Assembly: GCF_017114915.1 (NCBI RefSeq)
Contig: NZ_JAAUOE010000010.1
Span: 44,082 to 108,081 of the forward strand
From: Pseudomonas frederiksbergensis
GTDB lineage: Bacteria; Pseudomonadota; Gammaproteobacteria; Pseudomonadales; Pseudomonadaceae
DNA: 64,000 bases
Direction: 5' to 3'
The translations under genes and the position numbers were made by a program. The number at the start of each line of letters is the position of its first letter. The first letter of the stretch is position 1. The notes beneath the pieces are model-generated. The model saw only the letters and a program-made list of their open reading frames with translations. It was not told the origin of the DNA and did no database searches. Shown in pieces: positions 55,007-62,516 of the stretch.

Positions 55007-55972
55007 GTGGCGGTCTTACAGAGGATTTCCCAGTCGTATCGAGTCGCGTCAACGCACTCGCGGCTGGTCAGCAACGACACCTGTGGCTGGATGCGCCAGC
55101 AATTGCCGCAAGAGTTGGGCGAGTGTTATTCCGAACGCTTGTGCCTGGATGAAGACTTGATGGTGGTGCGCTCGCGCTACCGCCCCACGCGCAACCTGAT
55201 CGAGGAAACCGTCAGCCCGCACAACCGTCATATGCTGGTGATCACCTTCGGCATGCAGGGCGACTCCGGGTACAAGGGCGCCGACGGTTCGGCGGTATCA
55301 TTTCGCGCCGGCTACACCACCATCACCTCGTTCCAGCTGAGCCTCGGCGAGCGCTGCTACGAAGCCGGGGCAACGGTGTCCCAACTGCGGTTGCTGATCG
55401 GCGAAAACATGCTCAACAAATACATTGGCGAGCAGCGCACCCGCCAGTTACTGGGCAACGGCAACGTCCGCCAACTGGCGTTCCAGAAGACCTCGGCGGC
55501 CAGCGCCAGCCACGCCACCGCCCTGACCCGCTACCTCAATCAGGGGGTGACCGGAACGCTGGAGATGCACATTCACACCCTGAGCCTGCTCTCCGAACAG
55601 TTGAAACTGCTGAGCCCCGAGGTTAGCGGCGACAGCACGCAGTTCAGCGCGGTCGACATCGAGAAACTCGACCGCGCCCGGGACATCATGATCGAGCAGA
55701 TGGACCAGCCGCTGACCATCCCCTATCTGTGCGCCGCGGTCGGGCTCAATGAGTTCAAACTCAAGGAAGGCCTGCACTATCGATTCAACTCCACTCCCCA
55801 CCGCATGCTGCACGAGATCCGCATGCGCAAGGCCTACACCCTGCTCGAAAGCGGTTGCCAAGTGGCCCAGGCGGCCTATCAGGTGGGCTACAAGTTCCCC
55901 AACAATTTCAGCGCGGCCTTTACCCGGTTTTTCGGCAAGCCCCCCAAATCGGTATTCGGCAAACGCCGCTGA
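55007..55972 (+). CDS. AraC family regulator, PchR/PdtC-like
   Basis: The 321-residue protein has an N-terminal effector domain (RSRYRPTRNLIEETVSPHNR, LVITFGMQGDSGYKG) and a C-terminal double helix-turn-helix with LTIPYLCAAVGLNEFKLKEG and CQVAQAAYQVGYKFPNNFSA followed by FTRFFGKPPKSVFG. This is the PchR type, in which the metal-bound siderophore activates receptor and biosynthesis genes. The start is GTG 55007: AAGGAGG at 54991-54997 lies nine bases before it, while the longer frame to 54842 overlaps the divergent receptor start and Fur box and is rejected. Confidence 0.9.
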   Translation: MAVLQRISQSYRVASTHSRLVSNDTCGWMRQQLPQELGECYSERLCLDEDLMVVRSRYRPTRNLIEETVSPHNRHMLVITFGMQGDSGYKGADGSAVSFRAGYTTITSFQLSLGERCYEAGATVSQLRLLIGENMLNKYIGEQRTRQLLGNGNVRQLAFQKTSAASASHATALTRYLNQGVTGTLEMHIHTLSLLSEQLKLLSPEVSGDSTQFSAVDIEKLDRARDIMIEQMDQPLTIPYLCAAVGLNEFKLKEGLHYRFNSTPHRMLHEIRMRKAYTLLESGCQVAQAAYQVGYKFPNNFSAAFTRFFGKPPKSVFGKRR

Positions 55973-56108
55973 GCAATCAGCGGCGCACTGCCCTCCATGA
56001 ACCCAAACCACGCCCCAACGTAAATCCTTATAAATCATTTTAAAAACAATCAGTTGGAACCACTGAATAGATTATTGGACAGAAGGCTGTATTTTTGACG
56101 AGGGACAT

Positions 56109-56139
56109 TTGACAGGTCGCCTTGAGTGATCAATACATA
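56109..56139 (+). promoter_or_regulatory. Sigma-70-like promoter of rfaH
   Basis: TTGACA (56109-56114) is a perfect -35, with ATACAT or TACATA at 56133-56139 as -10 after an 18- or 19-base spacer. Transcription starting near 56146 gives the rfaH leader discussed at 56236-56282. Confidence 0.45.
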
Positions 56140-56235
56140 ACAGAGTCGACACCTGATTAAGGTGAGCACGCAAGTTAGTGGATATCCGTTACCACCAGCA
56201 TTTAAGGCTCACGATCGAAAGTACTTGTTTTTAAA

Positions 56236-56282
56236 GGGCCGAAGGTTCGGACCATGCGGTAGCCTTGACTTGGATTCGGCCC
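56236..56282 (+). promoter_or_regulatory. ops-like element inside a leader hairpin
   Basis: GGGCCGAA (56236-56243) pairs perfectly with TTCGGCCC (56275-56282). In the loop, TGCGGTAGCCT (56255-56265) matches the RfaH recruitment signal ops (GGCGGTAGCGT) at 9 of 11 positions, including the whole GCGGTAGC core. It lies about 180 bases upstream of an RfaH-type gene, so the regulator may act on its own operon. Confidence 0.5.
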
Positions 56283-56442
56283 TTACTGTTACTTGTGCAT
56301 TACATGCTTCATCATTGATACATCGTTTTAAAAACTTAACACTTTCGCGTCCCCACGTTCTCAATAGCGTTGGCGGCAAGTGTGATGACATCGCTGAGGC
56401 GCGAACAGGCATGCTTAAACCAACGCTACGGAGCTTGCCAGT

Positions 56443-56958
56443 ATGCTGACGAGTACCCACGTTTCTAACTGGTATCTTTTGCAATGCAAGCCACGTCAGG
56501 ACGAACGGGCACAAATCAATTTATTGCGACAAAACTATGTTATTTTTTGCCCGCAAATCGTTAGCCAGCGCTTGATTCGTGGTAAACCCCATCAATCCTT
56601 TGAATCTCTCTTTCCCGGGTATCTGTTCATTCAGCTGAGCCGAGACGACAAGTGGGCGCCTTTGCGTTCTACCCGTGGTGTCAGCCGCATCGTCGATTTC
56701 AATCATGGCCCGGCACTGGTCCCGGACGATGTCATCGAGCATCTGCGTAGCCGCTGTTTTAAACCACCGCATGCCCACCCACCGCTCAAGCCCGGCGATA
56801 CATTGCAAATAACCCGAGGACCGCTATCGACCCTCGAAGGTATTTTCCTGACCCTGTTAGGGGACGAGCGAGTCATGATCCTGCTTCACTTTCTAAATAG
56901 AGAACAGCAGATCCGTATTCCATTGACTGATATTGAACAACCACGATCGCAATTATAA
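56443..56958 (+). CDS. rfaH: Transcription antitermination protein, RfaH-like (NusG paralogue)
   Basis: The 171-residue protein has a NusG N-terminal domain (WYLLQCKPRQDERAQINLLR, then FESLFPGYLFIQL and STRGVSRIVDF) and a C-terminal KOW domain (LKPGDTLQITRGPLSTLEGI). Length and sequence fit RfaH, not housekeeping NusG, which sits next to secE and rplK. RfaH-type factors join RNA polymerase at ops sites and help transcribe long surface-polysaccharide operons. galE follows 235 bases downstream, which fits. GGAG at 56430-56433 precedes the start. Confidence 0.88.
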   Translation: MLTSTHVSNWYLLQCKPRQDERAQINLLRQNYVIFCPQIVSQRLIRGKPHQSFESLFPGYLFIQLSRDDKWAPLRSTRGVSRIVDFNHGPALVPDDVIEHLRSRCFKPPHAHPPLKPGDTLQITRGPLSTLEGIFLTLLGDERVMILLHFLNREQQIRIPLTDIEQPRSQL

Positions 56959-57193
56959 ATCTGGCGATCTGTTTTCTTTAGCAGTGCGCTTAATTATTAA
57001 TTCATTTAACGCCCACTCCATTTGATCTGACGCTTCACGCCTAAGCCTGTTACTGCCAACTTCTTTGTTAATTAACCGTACCCTGGAGAGTTATTATTTA
57101 AGTGAGCTCGAAGCACTTCCCCACACAACATACCTCCCGCACGGATCGCGCTCCCTACCTTGTGCAGTCGCCTTGAGACAGGAACGCTCTATC

Positions 57194-58258
57194 ATGGGAA
57201 AAACCACGTTGATAACTGGCGGGGCCGGCTACATCGGCTCCCATACCACCCTGGCCCTGATCAACGCCGGCAAAAAGGTGTTGGTGCTCGATAACCTGTG
57301 CAACAGCTGCCGGGAATCGCTTGTGCGTCTGGAGTATTTGACCCGCACACGGGTCGACTTCATTGAAGGCGATATTCGCAATACGAACCTGCTCGACGAT
57401 ATTTTCAGCCGCTACGACATTGATGCCGTGGTGCACTTTGCCGGCCTCAAATCCGTGGAGGAAAGCGTTCGAAAACCGCTGGATTATTACGCCAACAATG
57501 TTGTCGGTACGCTCAATCTCTGCCATGCCATGGCGCGATCCGAGGTCTTCAAGCTGGTGTTCAGCTCGTCGGCCATGGTGTATGGCACCCCCCGGCAGAT
57601 ACCGATCATCGAAGACCTGGGCACAGGCAAACCGATCAATCCCTATGGTCGCACCAAGCTCCTGATCGAAGAGTTGCTTACCGACCTGTGCCTGTCCGAT
57701 CCGCAGTGGCGGATCGCGGTGTTGCGCTACTTCAACCCGATTGGTGCTCACGAAAGCGGGCTGATCGGGGAAAACCCCAATGGCAGGCCCAACAACCTGC
57801 TGCCTTGCCTGACACGGGTCGCGATGAGGCAAGTGCCCGAACTCATGGTGTATGGCGGCGACTATCCCACTGCCGACGGAACGTGTGTGCGCGATTACGT
57901 CCATGTGGTCGACCTTGCCGATGGCCATCTCAAAGCGTTGCAGGCGTTGCAGAGCAGAAACGGCATCCATGCCTGGAACCTGGGAACAGGCATCGGCTAC
58001 AGCGTGCTGCAGATCATCCGCAGCTTCGAGGACATGACCGGTATCACCATCCCCTTGCGGTTCGCGCCACGCCGCGCCGGCGATATCGCCGAATGCTGGG
58101 CCGACCCCAGCAAGGCGGAGCGTGATCTGGGCTGGTATGCACAGCGCGACTTGATGCAGATGATCATCGACACCTGGCGATGGCAGATGCGTAATCCGCA
58201 TGGGTACCGCTCCCAACCCGGATTGCTGGCGTCGATTGCGTTAAAGCAGTGGGTGTGA
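57194..58258 (+). CDS. galE: UDP-glucose 4-epimerase
   Basis: The 354-residue extended SDR enzyme has the NAD loop GGAGYIGSHT (9-18), VVHFAGLKSVEES, the catalytic Ser in FSSSAMVYG and Tyr151-Lys155 in NPYGRTK, plus LRYFNPIGAHESGLIGENPN for UDP-sugar binding. It makes UDP-galactose for exopolysaccharide or LPS. The usual FSSSATVYG has Met128 in place of Thr, a position near the substrate. ATG 57194 starts exactly at the Rossmann strand. No glycosyltransferase follows; the next gene is convergent. Confidence 0.92.
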   Translation: MGKTTLITGGAGYIGSHTTLALINAGKKVLVLDNLCNSCRESLVRLEYLTRTRVDFIEGDIRNTNLLDDIFSRYDIDAVVHFAGLKSVEESVRKPLDYYANNVVGTLNLCHAMARSEVFKLVFSSSAMVYGTPRQIPIIEDLGTGKPINPYGRTKLLIEELLTDLCLSDPQWRIAVLRYFNPIGAHESGLIGENPNGRPNNLLPCLTRVAMRQVPELMVYGGDYPTADGTCVRDYVHVVDLADGHLKALQALQSRNGIHAWNLGTGIGYSVLQIIRSFEDMTGITIPLRFAPRRAGDIAECWADPSKAERDLGWYAQRDLMQMIIDTWRWQMRNPHGYRSQPGLLASIALKQWV

Positions 58259-58271
58259 GCGGCAGCGAGAT

Positions 58272-59174
58272 TCAGCGCCCGGGCAACGGCAAGCCCAGCA
58301 GCCATTCTCTGAAAGCGACCAGAGAAGGCAGGTTCTGATACCGCTGTTGATACCCCAGGTAATAGCTTCGGTCGCTGCTGACGGGCTCGAACAGTTCGAT
58401 CAGGTCGCCGTTATCAATCTCGTCCTGTACCAGGATTCGAGGCACAAGGCCTACACCAATCCCGGCGACGACTGCCTGGATCAAATGAGAGGTGAGTTCG
58501 AAACTCGGCCCCTGGCGCATGGCCCTGTGGTCCAGCCCCTTTTTTTCGAACCACTCCGACCAGGCGTGGGGTCGGGTCACGACACTGAGCAACGCATGTT
58601 TGGCAATCTCGATCGGCTGTATCGACGCTTGCGCGGACACGACCTCGGGACTGGCAATCACAATCAGTTCTTCGGATACCAGTTCATGAGTGATGTAGCC
58701 AGGCCAGTTACCGGCACCCGCGAAGATAATGGCGTTCATCTCGCTGGCTGCCGACGACAAGTCGGAATGAACGATACGCGAGTGGATATGCACCTGAATG
58801 CCCGGGTGCGCAGCATAGAAATTCTTCAGGCGTGGCAATAGCCATTTCGAGCCAAACGTCGGCAGTACCGCCAGGTGCAGCGTGCCGCTCTGAGAATTGA
58901 AGGCGATGGTTTGCAAGGTCGCGCTACGAATACGGCTCAGTGCAGCGGCCAATTCATGCTGATACAACGCACCGGCCGCGGTCAGTTCGATGCGTCTGCC
59001 TTCGCGCTTGAACAGCGCAACCTCCAACAATGACTCCAGGGTTTGCACCTGCCGGCTGACGGCACTCTGGGTCAGCGCCAGTTCATCGGCCGCCCGGGTG
59101 AAACTGCAATGTCGAGCGGCGGCTTCAAAAGCGACCAGCAACGACATGGAGGGGGTAAGTTTTCGCGGGTTCAT
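58272..59174 (-). CDS. LysR family regulator (GcvA-like)
   Basis: The 300-residue regulator has the LysR winged helix (LVAFEAAARHCSFTRAADEL, then LTQSAVSRQVQTLE) and an effector domain with LHLAVLPTFGSKWLLPRLKN, PGIQVHIHSR and VAGIGVGLVPRILV. It is divergent from the YdiJ-like dehydrogenase with 150 bases between, the classical layout for control of the neighbour; an imperfect palindrome lies at 59190-59206. A 2-hydroxyacid is the likely effector, by inference. Confidence 0.9.
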   Translation of the reverse strand: MNPRKLTPSMSLLVAFEAAARHCSFTRAADELALTQSAVSRQVQTLESLLEVALFKREGRRIELTAAGALYQHELAAALSRIRSATLQTIAFNSQSGTLHLAVLPTFGSKWLLPRLKNFYAAHPGIQVHIHSRIVHSDLSSAASEMNAIIFAGAGNWPGYITHELVSEELIVIASPEVVSAQASIQPIEIAKHALLSVVTRPHAWSEWFEKKGLDHRAMRQGPSFELTSHLIQAVVAGIGVGLVPRILVQDEIDNGDLIELFEPVSSDRSYYLGYQQRYQNLPSLVAFREWLLGLPLPGR

Positions 59175-59189
59175 TCATAAAGCTCATGC

Positions 59190-59206
59190 TAATGCTGCAG
59201 CAATTA
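59190..59206. promoter_or_regulatory. Imperfect palindrome, candidate LysR site
   Basis: TAATGCTGCAGCAATTA is a near-palindrome (TAAT, GCTGCAGC, ATTA, with one extra base) 16 bases upstream of the LysR start and in the divergent gap with the dehydrogenase gene. It fits autoregulation by a LysR protein. Confidence 0.4.
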
Positions 59207-59324
59207 CGTTTGTTTAAAGGCCTGGAATGAGCAAAATCTAGCACAACCGCTCAAACCGGGTGCCTGAATGATGCGCCCTGCATGCATCTTCTGAATACAA
59301 CAATTTCCCTCAGGAACACGTGCC

Positions 59325-62300
59325 GTGATTGCCCTTTTAAACACCGATGATCAACAAACTGCGCATTGCGAGCAGTTCCTGAGGGTTCTCAAGCAGGAGG
59401 GTTTTCGCGGAGAAATCGTCAAGGATCACGGTTCGCGAACCGTATTGGCCACCGATAACTCGATTTACCAGCGCTTGCCCCAGGCCGCCGTTTTCCCGAT
59501 GGATACCGCCGATGTCCAGTTACTCGCCCGCCTGGCCGCACAGCCCGGGCACCGGCACATTGTGCTGACACCCCGGGGTGGCGGAACAGGCACCAACGGC
59601 CAATCGCTGACAAACGGGATCGTCGTCGATCTGTCGCGGCACATGAACACCATCCTCGACATCAACGTCGAGGAGCGCTGGGTGCGCGTGCAAAGTGGCG
59701 TGGTGAAGGATCAGTTGAACGCGGCGCTGAAACCCTATGGCCTGTTCTTCGCGCCAGAATTGTCGACCTCCAACCGGGCGACTGTCGGTGGAATGATCAA
59801 TACCGACGCCAGCGGGCAAGGCAGTTGCACGTATGGCAAAACGCGGGATCACGTCATTGAACTGTCCACGGTGCTGCTGGGCGGGAATCTGCTTCACAGC
59901 CAGGCCTTGGATGACAAGCGCCTCAAAGACGAAACGGCGCGCACTGATCGCATTGGTGAGGTTTACCGCTGCGCCAGCGGGATTTCGCACAGCCAGTCGC
60001 AATTGATTGCGACCACCTTCCCCAAACTCAACCGCTGCCTGACGGGCTACGACCTGGCCCATCTGCAAGAGGCCGATGGGCGCTTCAATCTCAACAGTGT
60101 GTTATGCGGCTCGGAAGGCTCGCTGGGTTTCGTGGTCGAGGCCAGGCTGAACGTCTTGCCGATTCCCCGGCATTCGATCCTGGTCAACGTGCGTTACGCA
60201 GGATTCATGGATGCGTTGCGAGACGCCAAGGCGCTCATGGCCCTTCATCCGTTGTCTATCGAGACCGTGGACTCCAAAGTCCTGATGCTGGCGATGAAAG
60301 ACATCGTCTGGCACGGTGTGGCCGAATACTTTCCGGCAGACCCTGGCACGCCAACGCTGGGGATCAACCTGATCGAATTCAGCGGCGACGATCTCACGGT
60401 GCTTGAGCAGCAGGTTCATGCTTTTGTCGAGCACCTGCAAACGGACACTTCGGTGCTGCGCCTGGGCCATACGCTGGCGAGCGGCGCCGAAGCGGTAAAG
60501 CGCATTTATGCGATGCGCAAACGCGCCGTCGGTTTGCTCGGCAACGTTCAGGGCGAGGCCCGACCGCAGCCGTTTGTCGAGGATACAGCCGTGCCACCGG
60601 AGAACCTGGCGGATTTCATTCTGGCGTTCCGGGCGCTGCTTGACAGTTACGGGCTTGAGTACGGCATGTTTGGCCATGTGGATGCCGGCGTGTTGCACGT
60701 CCGGCCGATCCTGGACATGAAAGACCCCGTTCAAGCCGCGTTGATCCGTCCGATCTCCGATGCCGTGGCGGCATTGACGCGCCAGCATGGCGGGCTGCTG
60801 TGGGGCGAACATGGCAAGGGCCTGCGCTCTCAATATGTGCCGGATTACTTCGGCGATCTTTACCCGTCGCTGCAAGCGCTCAAAGCCGCGTTCGATCCGT
60901 TCAATCAATTGAACCCCGGCAAGATAGCGACGCCGTCGTCCATTCCGACAGCACAGTTGACCCGAGTGGACGAGGTCGAACTCAGGGGCGCGTTCGACCG
61001 TACCATCGATGAACGGGTGTGGCGCAGCTACGAGAGCGCCGTTCACTGCAACGGCAACGGCGCCTGCTACAACTTCGACCCGGACGACGCCATGTGCCCG
61101 TCCTGGAAGGCAACGCGCAACCGAATCCACTCGCCCAAAGGTCGCGCGTCATTGATTCGCGAATGGCTGCGCCTGCAGGGCGAGCAAGGCCTGAATGTGC
61201 TGGAGGTGAGCAAACGCATTCGCACCTCCAGCCACCTGGCCGGTTTTGTCCGTCGAGCCAAAAACACAGTGGCCATGAAGTGGGGGCAACGGGATTTCTC
61301 TCACGAAGTTTATGACGCCATGGCGGGCTGCCTGGCCTGCAAATCCTGCGCGGGCCAGTGCCCGGTGAAGGTCAACGTCCCCGAGTTCCGCTCGCGTTTT
61401 CTGGAGCTTTACCATGGACGCTACCTGCGCCCGTTGAAGGACTACCTGATCGGCTCCCTGGAGTTCAGCATCCCGTGGCTCGCACGTTTCCCATCGCTGT
61501 ACAACGCCATCATGAGTGCCAGACCCACCCGCTATGTGCTTGAGCGTGTGGTGGGCATGGTCGACAGTCCGCTGCTGAGCAGGCTGGATTTCCAGGCGGT
61601 GTGTGAGCGCTGGAACGTTCGCATCGCCACGACGCAGCGCCTGGAGGCTTTGACGGCCGAGCAGCGCCAGCGCAGTGTGATTCTGGTCCAGGATGCATTC
61701 ACCCGTTACTTCGAAACCCCCGTGGCGGCAGACTGGATTGAACTGATCGCCAGGCTGGGTTATCAGGTCTACCTCGCGCCGTTTGCGCCCAATGGCAAGC
61801 CGTTGCAGGTGCAGGGTTTCCTGGGAGCGTTCGAGCGCGCCGCTCGTTTCAACGCGCAATCACTGCGCACGTTGCAGCAGTACGGTGTGCCGCTGGTGGG
61901 ACTGGATCCGGCGATGACCCTGGTGTATCGCCAGGAATACAGCAAGACGCTGGACGGTGAAGACACACCGACCGTGGTCCTGCCTCAGGAATGGCTGGCT
62001 ACCGCCCTGCCCCGGCAAGCGGCGGAACCTGGCGCTGAGGTCTATCAATTTCTCCCCCACTGCACTGAAAAAACCAATGAGCCGGCCAGTGTCGCTCTAT
62101 GGCAACAGGTATTCGAGCGGATGGGGCTCAAGCTTGAGGTATTGGCGAGCGGCTGTTGCGGGATGTCGGGGACCTATGGGCACGAAACTCGGAACGTCCA
62201 GACCTCCGCGGTCATCTACGGTCAGTCCTGGCAGCCGCTGGTGGCGAAGTTCGGCGTTACCGGTCGGTTGGTAGCCGATGGTTATTCGTGTCGAAGCCAG

Positions 62301-62378
62301 GTTAAACGGCTGGACGGCCAGGTTGTGTTGCATCCGCTGCAGGCGCTTCTCGGCCATATGAAAGCGATGGAGGCCTAG
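59325..62378 (+). CDS. FAD/4Fe-4S D-2-hydroxyacid dehydrogenase, YdiJ-like
   Basis: This 1017-residue protein combines an FAD-binding domain of the vanillyl-alcohol oxidase type (LTPRGGGTGTNGQSLTNGIV, then FFAPELSTSNRATVGGMINT and VLCGSEGSLGFVVEARLNV), a lactate-dehydrogenase-type C-domain, and a C-terminal iron-sulfur part (CLACKSCAGQCPVKVNVPEF, later SGCCGMSGTYGHE). Order and length match E. coli YdiJ (1018 residues), a D-2-hydroxyglutarate dehydrogenase; D-lactate and other D-2-hydroxyacids are possible substrates. The start is GTG 59325 with AGGAA nine bases upstream. It is divergent from a LysR regulator. Confidence 0.9.
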   Translation: MIALLNTDDQQTAHCEQFLRVLKQEGFRGEIVKDHGSRTVLATDNSIYQRLPQAAVFPMDTADVQLLARLAAQPGHRHIVLTPRGGGTGTNGQSLTNGIVVDLSRHMNTILDINVEERWVRVQSGVVKDQLNAALKPYGLFFAPELSTSNRATVGGMINTDASGQGSCTYGKTRDHVIELSTVLLGGNLLHSQALDDKRLKDETARTDRIGEVYRCASGISHSQSQLIATTFPKLNRCLTGYDLAHLQEADGRFNLNSVLCGSEGSLGFVVEARLNVLPIPRHSILVNVRYAGFMDALRDAKALMALHPLSIETVDSKVLMLAMKDIVWHGVAEYFPADPGTPTLGINLIEFSGDDLTVLEQQVHAFVEHLQTDTSVLRLGHTLASGAEAVKRIYAMRKRAVGLLGNVQGEARPQPFVEDTAVPPENLADFILAFRALLDSYGLEYGMFGHVDAGVLHVRPILDMKDPVQAALIRPISDAVAALTRQHGGLLWGEHGKGLRSQYVPDYFGDLYPSLQALKAAFDPFNQLNPGKIATPSSIPTAQLTRVDEVELRGAFDRTIDERVWRSYESAVHCNGNGACYNFDPDDAMCPSWKATRNRIHSPKGRASLIREWLRLQGEQGLNVLEVSKRIRTSSHLAGFVRRAKNTVAMKWGQRDFSHEVYDAMAGCLACKSCAGQCPVKVNVPEFRSRFLELYHGRYLRPLKDYLIGSLEFSIPWLARFPSLYNAIMSARPTRYVLERVVGMVDSPLLSRLDFQAVCERWNVRIATTQRLEALTAEQRQRSVILVQDAFTRYFETPVAADWIELIARLGYQVYLAPFAPNGKPLQVQGFLGAFERAARFNAQSLRTLQQYGVPLVGLDPAMTLVYRQEYSKTLDGEDTPTVVLPQEWLATALPRQAAEPGAEVYQFLPHCTEKTNEPASVALWQQVFERMGLKLEVLASGCCGMSGTYGHETRNVQTSAVIYGQSWQPLVAKFGVTGRLVADGYSCRSQVKRLDGQVVLHPLQALLGHMKAMEA

Positions 62379-62407
62379 CCGCCGAGGCCCCGAGGCCACG
62401 GCTTTAT

Positions 62408-62440
62408 CCGGCGGCCCTGCGCGGCAGCGGTCGCCACCGG
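62408..62440. repeat. REP-like imperfect palindrome, copy B
   Basis: CCGGCGGC (62408-62415) and GCCACCGG (62433-62440) are identical to the arms of copy A at 27659, with a different inner part. It lies between the YdiJ-like stop and rlhA. Confidence 0.5.
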
Positions 62441-62516
62441 GCAGCCTACGCGTGCCGGCCGAGCGTTTCGCCGCTACAATGCGCGCCTCGACCGTGACAA
62501 GCCCGATTAAAAAAAT

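Larger units (their letters stand above)
55973..56442 (+). other. Intergenic region with promoter and long rfaH leader
   Basis: No gene is seen in these 470 bases. They hold a -35/-10 promoter pair at 56109-56139, then about 300 bases of leader carrying a hairpin with an ops-like element (56236-56282) and the rfaH ribosome-binding site GGAG at 56430-56433. Confidence 0.5.

Noticed and set aside
37373..55972. Full prodigiosin or thioquinolobactin cluster
   Set aside because: The bipyrrole and condensing genes of prodigiosin and the kynurenine-pathway genes of quinolobactin are absent; only sub-modules are shared.
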